Source of the DNA: Alentia gelatinosa
Lineage: Eukaryota; Annelida; Polychaeta; Phyllodocida; Polynoidae
Assembly: GCA_950022655.1 (NCBI GenBank)
Contig: OX465582.1
Span: forward strand, 97,106,704-97,170,703
DNA length: 64,000 bases
Direction of reading: 5' to 3'
This document shows, piece after piece, positions 54,171 through 64,000 of this stretch (positions are counted from its first letter, which is position 1; each line of letters opens with the position of its first letter). Made by a program: the position numbers and the translations under genes. The notes below the pieces were generated by a model. It saw only the letters and a program-made list of their open reading frames with translations. It made no database searches and was not told where the DNA came from.

Positions 54171-55073
54171 TCCGTGTATCATGCATCTTTATCAATGTAG
54201 ATCGACGGTTTACTAACTATTGAATGTGGTCAAGAGGAACCTGTGATAGAGAACACGTTACAAGTACAACGCAATTTACTGAAATCCAGAAGTGGTAGAG
54301 GTTAATCAGTAGGAGGAAGCCATCATTATCTCACCAATGTATATTCCTACTTTTGTATATTACTCGGAGACTAGTTCTTGAAAAGTTCTTATAAAACGGT
54401 ATTGGAGGTGCCTACAATACGTACCTGCTTGATTATGCCTGTAACTCCTTGGGTTTCCAATAAGAACATCCAACAAAATATATTCATATCTTTCCACTGT
54501 CCAAATTATGTCAAGGTTATGTACATGTAATACCGAAAAATAAATTCACGTATGGAAACCTATGTTAACGAATTAAAAAAAGTTGTAATTACGTAAGTGT
54601 CACCTAGTCTCACTCAGCCCACAAAATTATTTCCTCCAACTAGGGACGAGTCAGGTCATTGAAATACTATACTTACAATCCCGCAACATGATATTTTCTA
54701 TGAAAGAGAAAAGATCAATGCTGCTTCTCTTTTAAAAGATATCCCGAGGATGGCATTTGCTGGTGGAGGGCGTGTCGATGTATTGTGGTGGCCTTATCAA
54801 TGTTAAGCGCTAGAGTTTTTCTTCAGAACATTATCTTAATTGATGCCAGCATTTGTAATGCATCCTTGATATTGTACATTTTTCAAAGTGATATATATGC
54901 CAACAATGAAAGTTGGATGAGTGACAGGCCTGCCAAGCCTGGTTTTTGTCCTATGCCCCTACCCTCAAAAAGTATTACATGACTTGATCTATCCGGGACG
55001 GCCTTCAACAACTCATACAGTCATTCGAATTACTAGAAAAATAATGTCTGTGTTCCTATAAAATTAACATCAC
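54171..55073. other. Nothing recognised
   Basis: AT-rich, no supported feature. Confidence 0.5.
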
Positions 55074-55265
55074 CTATACCGGTATTTTGCTATTCATCAG
55101 TCTTTTGGTCAGGTTTTTCAAGGTATTAAAGGATTCAATGTTTCGTATGTCATGCTCAAGTTTGTTCCTGTTAAAAGATCCGTTATATGTGACTGATTTC
55201 TCAAATGCATGACAATTTGGTCTTATAATCTTCAACAGTAGTGCATCATTTGCCCTCATATGTCG
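55074..55265 (-). pseudogene. LINE RT C-terminal fragment, third family
   Basis: The frame reads RANDALLLKIIRPNCHAFEK, then SVTYNGS, then a degraded tryptophan-asparagine site (RNKL), then HDIRNIESFNTLKNLTKRLM. This is the same (T)R...P...SxxYxGSxxWNxLPxxIRNxxSFxTFK pattern as the other fragments but a different LINE family. Only about 60 codons remain and the key WN is mutated. Confidence 0.65.
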
Positions 55266-57002
55266 AACGCATTTTCAGTACACTTTATAACCTTGGGTAT
55301 TTAAATGACCAAAATCTATCGGAATCGGTTTCATATCTCAATATTCCTGCATCATTATCAAACTGAATATAATAACTCGTTTATTAAAAAAAGCTACTTT
55401 AACTAGATGATATTAAAGATATGCTTAAAAAGTCATCTCAAATATATAGTACATATCAAGTGCGCGCATAATTAAAGGCTGTCGGGAGCAGGTACCGCAA
55501 TTTTCCAAAAGGGTCGACCACAACACTGCTAGTTATCATACCAATGCGGTTTATTTAGCATGCATTGTAGAAAACGACACGGAGGTTCCCCCACCGTCAC
55601 AGGTGAAGGATTTGACCCCTGACCCTCGACCATCAGGTCGGTCGCTAAGCATGCCGAGACATCATGATACTCCGTTAGGCTCTAATGACCCGTGCTGCTC
55701 GGCGTGTGCGTGCCTCTGCCTCATCCCGTCTCGGTTCACTGGGCACTCCACAATGCGCCTTCCTTCAGGGCGGAGCAGGTGGAGACTTCCCTCTACCACA
55801 GGTGCGCTGAGAATAAACCCGAAGCTTCAACACACCTGAGTGAGCATGAAGCCAAAACCCAAAATACGTATCGTAATGAATTCTGATAAAAAACTTAATA
55901 TACAGAGCTTGAAGTTTAGTTTTCGTTGTATGTACTAAAAGGAAAGTTGACTATAATGTTGTAAATTTAGTGAGCATGGGGTATGGGGCTTGGCGGGAGG
56001 GGTGGCGAGGCCGGTAGGACGAGGGCAGGCTGGAGGGCAAAAGGGCGCTGTGCACGATATGGCAACACCTTGTACACAGGCGGCACCCCGACCCATCATG
56101 CAATTCCACCCCAGCTCTCAATGCGGTGACCCCAAGGGAGGAACAGGTTCAAAGCCAAGCTCACTAATTAGCCGGTTATGTGAAATTAACGTGAGACAGT
56201 GCTCCAGGGCCCGGGCCTTTGATGTAGCACACGGCAGGTGAGTCGAGGTGTCACCGTGCGAGGGCCCTGCATGGTGCTTAGGTAAAGACATGACTCAATC
56301 AAGGTGTACGCCATACAGGTATAGTACCCCAATAGAAGAGACAATTGAATTTAAGTACTTTGTCTTTTGACAAGGCGGGTCATGAAAACATGGCTTCGCG
56401 TGTAGAGCTCCAGGAAGGATGGCGGCAGGGCATGGGAGGAAAACTGGGAGATGATAATAACTGTTATTAGGTAGTTCCTGGAAGTCAAACAAAACAATGG
56501 AGTCTTTTGTGAGGGGAAAGCTTTGACGGAATTGACGGCGCTGTGTTGTGGTTTCCTGTAAAGAATAGGAAGACAATAACAAACGCACTGTAGTTGTAGG
56601 CGGGATGTTTCAGAGTGTGGCGGGCTGTAGTCCCATGCAGTTATATGTAAGCTTGTTTAGTTAAGACAGGAGAATTCCTGCAGTTGATAAAGTTTGTAAA
56701 CAAACTAATCCTTCCATACCCAAATTTAAAAAAAGCAGTTTCAGTACAAAATCATAACCCTATGGGATTATGCTTTATCTTAATTTACGCTAAATATTAT
56801 CTTACATGATTTGGTAATTACTAACGCAGAAGAGAAAATATGTTATGGAGATCCGGTAAAGGGTGAGGGTGACCATTTGGCAGCCGTTGACTGGAACGTA
56901 GGCCCCGAGGAGGTGACGGGACAGTCAGGGGCTCCTTGGAGAGCCTCCTGCTGAGCACCCCCCCCCCCCCTCCCCCCCGTCCGAGGGAGTGGCGAGAGAC
57001 CC
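55266..57002. other. No gene; poly(C) tract at 56958-56985
   Basis: A tRNA-like region on the minus strand near 55610-55680 (GGTCAAATCC B-box-like) was seen but not accepted. C-run near 56958-56980. Other DNA unrecognised. Confidence 0.4.
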
Positions 57003-57223
57003 TGGGGCCCGTTTGATAATCTAGGATCCTAAATGAAGACCCTTTTCTGTACCTTATACAAGGGTTGTCGTTTAATGATATTTAAGTCTGTTTGCTAAGA
57101 CAGTATTAGCCGCCCACAAGGTCGTCCACAAGTGTTGAACTATATTGACGCACATCGTCCCTGGGTCTCCTTTGCCGTACAGAAGAGGGTCTTCATGTAT
57201 GATCCTAGATTATTGAACAGGCC
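57003..57223. mobile_element. TIR element family H, copy 2
   Basis: GGGGCCCGTTTGATAATC with TAGGATCC and TGATCCTAGATTATTGAACA with GGCC. Colinear with 16600-16811 (GAAGACCC/GGGTCTTCATGTA, TTAAGTCTGTTTGCTAAGAC). A minus-strand 133-codon frame runs through its right half and is not a gene. Confidence 0.8.
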
Positions 57224-58189
57224 TCGAGAGGCATGGGGAAAGCTCACTGAGGTGAGTGCAGCCCTTATGATGTAGGTGAGGGCCAGAGCAGTGAGAAGAA
57301 GGTCATGTTGGTCCGTGAAGGCATAGGAAGAGGCGGGGGAAGGGTAGGCCCTGGTATAAGCTGCCCAGGCAGAGACAGGGTATCCAGGTGATCCTGGGTG
57401 GGCCAGGGATGCAAGGGAGAGAGATGGCTCTGAGGTGGAGAGAGTTTTTGATAAGTGGAGGAGTATGATGAGGCCTTGGCTAAAGGGGATGACATCCTCT
57501 CGCCTGAGAGCATGGTGCCTAAGCCTACCTGGACCTTCCACATGTACCCTGTGAATCCCTAAGGGACTGAAGTATCTGATTAGGAAGGCTGCTTTTGAAG
57601 CGAGTCTGGACAGACAGGCTCGGTCAAGATATCAGGAAAGTGAAGTATACATGTCTCTAGGAAGGGCCGGAGCAGAACATTTTTGGACATGGGTCGCAGT
57701 GAACATTGTCCGCTCGTAAATGAGATCATTACATTTTTGTCTGATACTTCTATTAAGCTCGGTTACGAACTAATAATAAATAATATATATTACTATTTTT
57801 GACATCACAGTTAACCTTACTCCCAAACTCAAGATATCCTTGTTTATACATAGAGTTATAGGCTTCTTCTACGTGAGTTTTTTTTTCTCGAGTTCCCATT
57901 CATCCAACACACTGACAGTTATATTATGCATGGGTTATGTATAGTTTCAGTGAGTCACTTATGGAATGGATCATGAGAGCAAACAGAATTTTTTTAACTA
58001 TTTCTATTCACTTTTAAACGCTTTTGTTTTAGCAGTGAATATTTCATTGTTGGAAGATACATGTGACTCACACTGAAATGAATCCTTGACCTATAAAGCA
58101 AATAAGGTCATACCTGAACATTTGTTGTCTTTAAAGCACCTAAACGGATTGTTAAGGGTATTTGTCGCCAAGAATAACAGGGTGACAGA
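57224..58189. other. Nothing recognised
   Basis: Mixed composition, then AT-rich from 57700. Minus-strand frames at 57140-57543 show no domain. Confidence 0.45.
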
Positions 58190-59301
58190 CTTGTCTCAGC
58201 GAAATTGAACCCTGCAATACAGATGAGGAAATTGTGTTCCAATACAGAATCTCAATGGTATTTGTCTCATAGAAAAACCATCTGAATACAGGAATCCCAC
58301 CTGGGGGTGTCACACGAAAAGACTATGTACAGGCAAATTGACTCTGGAAAATTGTCTAAAGTGGGATTCACACGGTGGGATTCACGTACCTCACAGGCCG
58401 TTTGTCTGAAACAAATCCCACTGAGATTCTGTACTGGAATGCAATCTCCTCGTGTGAATGACAGGGTTCCATTTTGCTGAGACAACTTTTTCCCCTTGTC
58501 ATTGTCGGCGACAATCATCCCTAACAAGGAATAGAATCTCATGAGATTTTGACTTTAAACTTGTGTACCCTGTGCACCCTGTGTAGGGGTGAGACTATGT
58601 ACCTGTTTAGTCTTCCCATGTGAATTGAATCCACCATGTTACCCTGAGACTGTAGAACACCCCAATCTGTGAAACATTGTACCCAGCTGGAAATAGTGGC
58701 CGACTGCTGCAAAGGTGTGGAGTACATCAGTCTCAGGTACTTTTGTCCCATCGTGTGAATCCCACTTAAAGGGGGAATCACACGATGGGATTCATGTACC
58801 TAAAAAGGTGTTTGTCTGAGCCAAATCCTGCTGAGATTGTGTACTGAAACACAATCTTCTCGTCTGAATTGTAGGGTCCAATTCCCTGAGACGAGTTATT
58901 TCCCCTGCGACAATTAGCCCTAGCCAGGTACAGAATCTCATGAGATTTATATTTTGAACACGTTTAAAATTTGCATGGGCATTTTTGTGAGACAAATGGA
59001 CCTGCTGCAACTATGTACCTGCCCGAGCCAATACAAGGCCAGCAAGCATGATCACATGTTTGTAACACCCCTCACCTCAAGGGTACTTGAATTCCAGGGT
59101 GATTGTTCAATGTGACTATGTCTGAGATTATGTACCACATGTGTCCTCCCATGTGTATCAAATTCGACATTTTTCTTTGAGACTGATAAAAGCACTTTCC
59201 CATGAGAGTTTTGTACCAACAGAGAATTGTCTGAGACTAGGGGAAAGGTGTGAAGTACACCAGTCTCAGGTACGTTGGTCTCTACTGTGAATCCCACTTT
59301 A
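58190..59301. mobile_element. Cluster of family G TIR elements
   Basis: Three pieces. 58190-58356 is a fragment in the orientation of 1-656. 58357-58770 is bounded by AAAGTGGGATTCACACGG and CCGTGTGAATCCCAC-type TGTGAATCCCACTTAAA. 58771-59301 is bounded by GGGGGAATCACACG and GTGAATCCCACTTTA. The last two are direct, adjacent and of different interior length. Shared blocks: GTTTGTCTGA, GAATCTCATGAGATTT, GTACCTGAGACTG. Non-coding. Confidence 0.8.
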
Positions 59302-59809
59302 GACGAACCCTGCTGAAGGTACATCAGTTTTTCCGTGTGAATCTCACTTTACTCTCGCACATCGATCCGATCAACAGGGGCCAAAATCGGACTGAGCCTC
59401 GGGCCAGCCTTCACAGAAGCAATTCAAAGTATAAGTATTGATATAATTATGATATCGGGAAATGGATTTCACATCTGTAAATTCCTTTGACTCCTCTACA
59501 AATCGGTGTGTAGTACTTGTACATCGAGCAGACGGATATCCGCCATTTGTTATGCAGTTTAAAGCACCACCTCACGGTGTGTGTTTAGTGAGACTAGCCT
59601 GACAGCTCTAGGGGGATACTGCCATCCTAGCTTGAGTTTAAACGCTTGGTATGATTGCAAGACTGTTATTCTTTCAAAGGTATGACAGCTGGAACAAACT
59701 AGGAATACGAGGCAAGCACTTTCTCTGTAAATAATTTAAACGGGTATTATAAACGTATTACGCTAATACACCCAGTCATTTAATGCTAAACGGGCCATTA
59801 TCCCACTTG
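59302..59809. other. Nothing recognised
   Basis: No supported feature. Confidence 0.5.
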
Positions 59810-60838
59810 ACAATGTAGGTACCCGACTGGGTCCAGGGGGCGAAGCCCCTAAAAGCACTTGGACTTACATGTATACATTATACAGGCTGTACCAAGGAGG
59901 GGGGAATTATATACCAGAGTACCTGGAAAAATTGCTAGCGGTCCAGTAGCATAGTCAGTCCTGGGGCGAAACCCCTGGGAACACTTGCACATTGAAAATC
60001 ATACAAGCTGTATCCAGAATTTAATCTCAGGGAGGGGGTTACACTACTGAAGCTATCTGGGACTATTGCTAGAGGTCCAGGCCAATCCTTGGTGTCTAGG
60101 AGGCATTGCATTTGATTTCTTCAACAGAATACAATTTAGCTGTACCCCGGATTTTGTTTCAGGGATGGGGTTACACACCTGAGACTAGCTGCGAAGATTG
60201 CTATAGTCCAGTGGTATATTCCCCCCCTAGGGGTCCAGGGGGAAGCCCCTAGGATTACAAGGAATTTAAGATTTATCGAAGCTGTATCTAGGATTTAGAT
60301 TTTTTTTTGGGGGGGGGGGGGGGGGGGCGGGGGGGGTCACACGCCTTAGGATATCTGGGAATATTGCCAGAGGTTTAGCAGCAGTACCCCTGAGGGGAAG
60401 CACTTGTGTGTTAAAGATTATACAAGCTGTGTCCAGGATTTAATTTCAAGGAAAGGTCACAGACCTGCCTCTATCTAGGAATATTGCGAAGAGTCCAGCA
60501 GCAAAAACCGATACTGGGGGTCCAAAGGGCATAGCATTTTATATATCAATCAAGCCGTACCCAAGAGCTTGTTTTGGGAAAATCGATCTGGTGATCTAGG
60601 GGGCAGAACCCCTGGAATAACTTAGACTTTATACATTATACAAACTATTCTCAAGGTTTTGTTTCAGAGAGGGGCATTAGATATGTGAGACTGCCTGGTA
60701 GGATCAGCGGGGGTCTACTGGCAAAGCAACACCTACCCCTAAGTGTCCAGCGGGCAAAGCCTGCTGAGACACTGAGCTTTCCAACATTACACAAGCTGTC
60801 TCTAGGATTTTGTTTCAGGAAGTAGGGGCCAATTTAAT
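59810..60838. repeat. Degenerate ~130-bp tandem repeat, about 8 units
   Basis: Each unit has a GGTCCAGGGGGCGAAGCCCC -like palindrome (59836, 59961, ~60095, ~60230, ~60388, ~60510, 60597, ~60745), then CACTTG...ACATTATACAAGCTGT, CCAGGATTT(A/T)(G/A)TTTCAGG and a TATCTGGGAATATTGC-like block. Intervals vary between about 90 and 155 bp. A T-run/G-run at 60301-60340 interrupts the fourth unit. No coding capacity. Confidence 0.85.
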
Positions 60839-60849
60839 TTCATGCACTT

Positions 60850-61700
60850 GATCAATAGCATCAGTCCAGCAAAATTGTGCGAGATGACTTCATTTTGGTA
60901 TAGAAGCATGAAACTTGGTACAATGGTAGAACTTGATGCACTGACTAAGATTAGAGTAGGGGCCAAGCTCAATTTTTCCTATATGGTCGTCAAATTCAAT
61001 ATGGCTGCCAAAGTTAATAGTAACCTTGAGTGGACAGTAAAATATTCGTCAAGTATCTCATTAATTTTATGTCTAGAGGGAAGGAGATATAAACCTTTCA
61101 CTTACAGGCATTTCTAGTCTGTTAGCCATCTTGAAATCCAAAATGACTGCCAAAGGCAACCCCGAAACCTATTTAAAATAGCAACTCAGCTCATCTTTTT
61201 TAGTGTGACACCTTCAGTTTATGGTCTTGGGGGCTCACAAATCCAATGCAGAAATCAGAATTTGTGTATAATCAATATACCATGAGTTAGGAAGGTCTAT
61301 TGAGGATGGAATCTAGCCAGACACAATGATAAAATCCCTGCTGTTGCACATGATCACATTGTATTGAATGACATGATGATCAATTCTATGGGTCACTTCT
61401 GTTCTAGAGAGGGTAAAGACAATGTGTTCTGATTATGGTGCTACAACCTAATAGATTTCATATTGATCTCACATTCTGAAATCCAAAATGGCTGCCAAAA
61501 TCAGTTTGAAAACTTATGTGCAGTAACAACTCAGCTGTTTATCATCACAACTCTAATTTTAATAAGTGCATCAAGTTCTACCATTGTACCAAGTTTCATG
61601 TTTCTATACCAAAATGAAGTGAAACACCTTTTTTCTGCACGATTCTGCTGGACTACATTTAATAACACCTATCACCCGGTATGTAGAAAAATCCTCGTCC
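60850..61700. mobile_element. Large inverted-repeat element with ATGGCTGCC motifs
   Basis: Left arm about 60862-60960 (CAGCAAAATTGTGC, ACTTCATTTTGGTATAGAAG, CATGAAACTTGGTACAATGG, AGAACTTGATGCACT) and right arm about 61560-61655 (AAGTGCATCAAGTTCT, CCATTGTACCAAGTTTCATG, ATACCAAAATGAAGT, CGATTCTGCTGGAC) are reverse complements over about 95 bp. ATCCAAAATGGCTGCCA-type motifs lie inward of both arms (61000, 61136, 61480). Open frames in each arm are shadows. Confidence 0.75.
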
Positions 61701-62358
61701 AAGTCTTGTTGAAGTCACTCAGATTGTTTGTTAGGACAAAATAGACTTTCAGACAGGTAGCAGGACCGGGTGTTCGAGAGTTTCTATTCACCGCAGGTGG
61801 CGCCACATGGTGGAATTTTTGGTTTAATTCCATCATCTATAACAATAAATCATTCTAGGTAAATTATTTGGGACATTCACCCTCTGATACTGCCATTTTA
61901 TAGTCAAGTCCAAAATAATCATATATACAGTGCTAAATAAGCTTTTATTTGTAAATACGCTTTTATTTGTTATCATGAATCATCCACGATACCCCTAGGG
62001 ATATCGCCCATTACGATACCCCAACGGTACTGGACGATGTATGTCACCCCCACGAGCAATTATCAAACGCAGATGAACGATATCTCACTCAGGTGGAACC
62101 AGACCTTTTTAGAGAGAGAAATTACCCCGAGCCTTACGAAGGGTGTCCCTTAAGCGGGGTTCAAATGCACATATTTTTTTTCATTAAATGAAGTTTTATG
62201 ACAGAGGCATTCGCCCATTTGCGACCTTTCATGCAAAAGTCTAAAGACTGTACATAGGTACAGGACATGGTACAGGGACATTACAAGCAGGCAAGCCATT
62301 CATTTATAATTATAGCACTTTTCTGTTGATAACGTATCTACAAGTGATGCTCTTTTGA
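61701..62358. other. No gene; CTCF-like site near 61793
   Basis: CACCGCAGGTGGCGCCA at about 61790-61806 resembles the CTCF core. Otherwise unrecognised. Confidence 0.35.
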
Positions 62359-62664
62359 TCATATTATATTCAACAGTTCCGCCTTGATTTCTCGTTTGGA
62401 AATCTCACCTCTAGGTAAATCTTGTATTTGGGGACAAAGCTTATCCCATAGTTGTACCCTGATAAAGAGAGGTGACCTTAAATATTTATTTCCATTCGTT
62501 TCTTTTTAAATTTATACCCTAGTTTTTTCAGCATTTAGGGTGATTTGGGAATCACTTACAATACAATTCTCATCATTTTCAGTCAACCATTTGACTATGT
62601 GTTTGAACATGTGTTTCTCGACGATATTCAAGAGTTCTAATCCTACATCTAGAATACATCTCAT
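62359..62664 (-). pseudogene. LINE RT C-terminal fragment with stops
   Basis: One minus-strand frame reads ILDVGLELLNIVEKHMFKHI, later TLNAEKTRV, two stops close together near 62512-62519, then NKYLRSPLFIRVQLWDKL, PQIQDLPRGE and KREIKAELLNII before a terminal stop at 62359. The pattern (T)RNxxK...xxYxxSPxxRGVxLWDxLPxxIxxLPxxxFKxxIK is that of non-LTR RT C-termini. The stops and the missing upstream RT domain mark it as dead. Because the frame is broken it is not visible as one ORF. Confidence 0.75.
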
Positions 62665-62809
62665 TTCTGCTCATATCTGTTGCCCTACGTACACCAATTA
62701 CTTCATGTATTTACTATAGTAGCTACCAGCACCCTTTGCGTGCACGATGGCAAATGCGGTGTCTTTCGTGCAGACAGAGCAACGACAATATCTTTTAACT
62801 ACATATATG

Positions 62810-62810
<1 letters not shown>

Positions 62811-62838
<28 letters not shown>
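62811..62838. repeat. Short (TA)n microsatellite
   Basis: About 13 TA repeats. Confidence 0.95.
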
Positions 62839-62840
<2 letters not shown>

Positions 62841-62972
62841 ATGTACAATCATTGAGGTACAGGGGAGAGACTTGTGCATGTGTCACGGCACCTCTACACC
62901 TCCCCTGATCCGCCCCACCTCCTCAGTAACCTCTTTTCTCCCAACCTTTACGATGCGACCGTCGCCAAGCCC

Positions 62973-63022
62973 TCACGTGATCGAGCCTGGATCACGTGAC
63001 AATCTTCTCATCCAGACACGTG
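62973..63022. promoter_or_regulatory. Triple CACGTG E-box cluster
   Basis: TCACGTGA at 62973-62980, TCACGTGA(C) at 62992-63000 and CACGTGAC at 63017-63024, each about 20 bp apart (two helical turns). Extended GTCACGTGAC-like sites are bound by USF/MITF/TFE bHLH-zip proteins. No gene start is visible beside it. Confidence 0.35.
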
Positions 63023-64000
63023 ACCGTCTCGCGTCTGAAACAGTCAAAATATGTAGAGGCATGAATGTAGACAAAGTCGTGAGGGCTGGAGACGTGTGAT
63101 GGTGGAAGGGGTGAGGGTGATAGTGATTGGGGTTGAAGAGGTGGCGGAATATGGGGTTAAAGGTCACAGAGAGCTACGATTTGATATTTAGCCAATATAA
63201 CGCTGTTACCGTTACGATGCCTTGCCTCAGAAAGAGTACTGTTTCTTTGTCGCCGGTAAAGGAACATCCTTGTTCCGAATCAGTTAAGTGGGAATTGAAA
63301 TGAAGAATCGGCATGTCGATTTCCTAGGCCAGGATCATACCTAAAAAGTTAAGTGGTGGCACTTGTAGTGGTATTAGCAGGATAGCTCATCTGTCTAGCT
63401 ATATAACTAAGAACTGTAAAAGTCCAAGTTCACACTTATTACATCACATTACTGATTTATATAGTCATCACTGTATCCTAAGTAGCTGTACTGAATGAGA
63501 TCTAACTTGACCTTGGGCCTATATACACGATTCACCCCTACTCTGTATAGACTATAAGAACTAAGGATTTTCGACTGTGTAACCCGCAGAGGGACCAGGT
63601 GGAAGATCGGCCGTTTGCCGAACCTGGCTATGCTATTGTGCTCAACCCTAATGAAAACCAATAATAAAAAAAGAAAAAAAAAGGCGTCCACAGAGGTTCC
63701 GCTACCCTACAATAGACCTTATCAAAGGCCCAGCCCCATTGGACCTACTACAGTCAATAACTACCACACCTGAGAGCATTCACCTGATGGCCAGGTCTCA
63801 GGAGGTGTGAAAGCTGTGAAAATTCCAGGCTGTGCCATTGGCCTAGGTGTAGTTCTGATACTTTGTAAAGCGTGAGGGATGAAAAGTAATATGATATAGA
63901 AATAAAGTTCTGCACCTAGACTTATTACGTAGTGCTGCCATAGGTGTTGAGACCAATCCGTCGCATCAGAGCGGCATATCCCGGATTTTCCCTGCGATTG
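63023..64000. other. Nothing recognised
   Basis: No supported gene or repeat up to the window end. Confidence 0.5.

Noticed and set aside
55610..55690. tRNA-like sequence on the minus strand (TAGCGACCGACC..., GGTCAAATCC)
   Set aside because: A-box is poor, the cloverleaf does not fold convincingly by eye and no SINE body or tail follows. A covariance-model tRNA scan would decide.
60842..61744. 91- and 93-codon frames
   Set aside because: They lie in the two arms of an inverted repeat and are mirror shadows without a domain.

Overview
This window looks like intergenic DNA from an animal nuclear genome, probably a marine invertebrate. The evidence is a tRNA-derived SINE with a body like those of lophotrochozoan (especially molluscan) SINEs, decayed LINE 3' ends, TWA-flanked PIF/Harbinger-type MITEs, a TTAA-flanked piggyBac-type MITE, long minisatellites and very many palindromic elements. 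Taxon assignment is inference. I found no host protein-coding gene I can support. The long open frames are low-complexity (the 7-bp, CT-rich and GA-rich minisatellites) or run through repeats.

The main content is transposable-element relics and inverted-repeat elements. The most striking is a group of about 19 full or partial 'double-hairpin' elements, roughly 300-380 bp each (6235, 11127, 12891, 14656, 23439, 24333, 24489, 26585, 27165, 27315, 30320, 31696, 32263, 32610, 35138, 35504, 39746, 42170, 47170). Each has a first hairpin bounded by a short family-specific inverted repeat (TCCTACCCC, TCTCACCCC, TCTTAGCC, TCCACCT or TATACCC types), often with a CATAGGCTTAACATT-like motif inside. An A-rich linker of the GATAAAATCARAAACC type follows, then a second long hairpin. 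The tip of that second hairpin is a recurring small palindrome (ACTCGGC-NNNN-GCCTCGT type), although the stems differ between families. In one copy (42170-43170) the first hairpin has grown into ten exact-length 73-bp tandem units.

Layout. 1-5.7 kb: truncated TIR element, SINE, Harbinger MITE, CpG-rich promoter-like patch, inverted repeats. 6-15 kb: double-hairpin elements, piggyBac-like ends, a Harbinger MITE cluster with a duplicated flank, first RT fragment. 15-19 kb: several hairpin and TIR families, some nested. 18.9-21.3 kb and 24.9-26.6 kb: repeat-poor DNA. 21.3-24.9 kb: MITEs, foldback array, double-hairpin elements. 26.6-32.9 kb: dense double-hairpin cluster and a 7-bp minisatellite. 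33.3-34.0 kb: 339-bp tandem duplication. 35-43 kb: more double-hairpin elements, a GC-rich minisatellite running into a CpG-rich patch with a possible first exon (37806-38005), and a CT-rich minisatellite. 44.7-45.2 kb: homeodomain-site-rich AT island. 47-49 kb: piggyBac MITE and a third TIR family. 50.8-53.6 kb: featureless AT-rich DNA. 53.6-62.7 kb: three more RT fragments, TIR elements, a degenerate ~130-bp tandem array and a large inverted repeat.

There is no operon-like or pathway logic here. The interpretable biology is transposon structure, insertion order and candidate regulatory islands. Coordinates of repeat edges were read by eye and may be off by a few bases, except where a target duplication fixes them.
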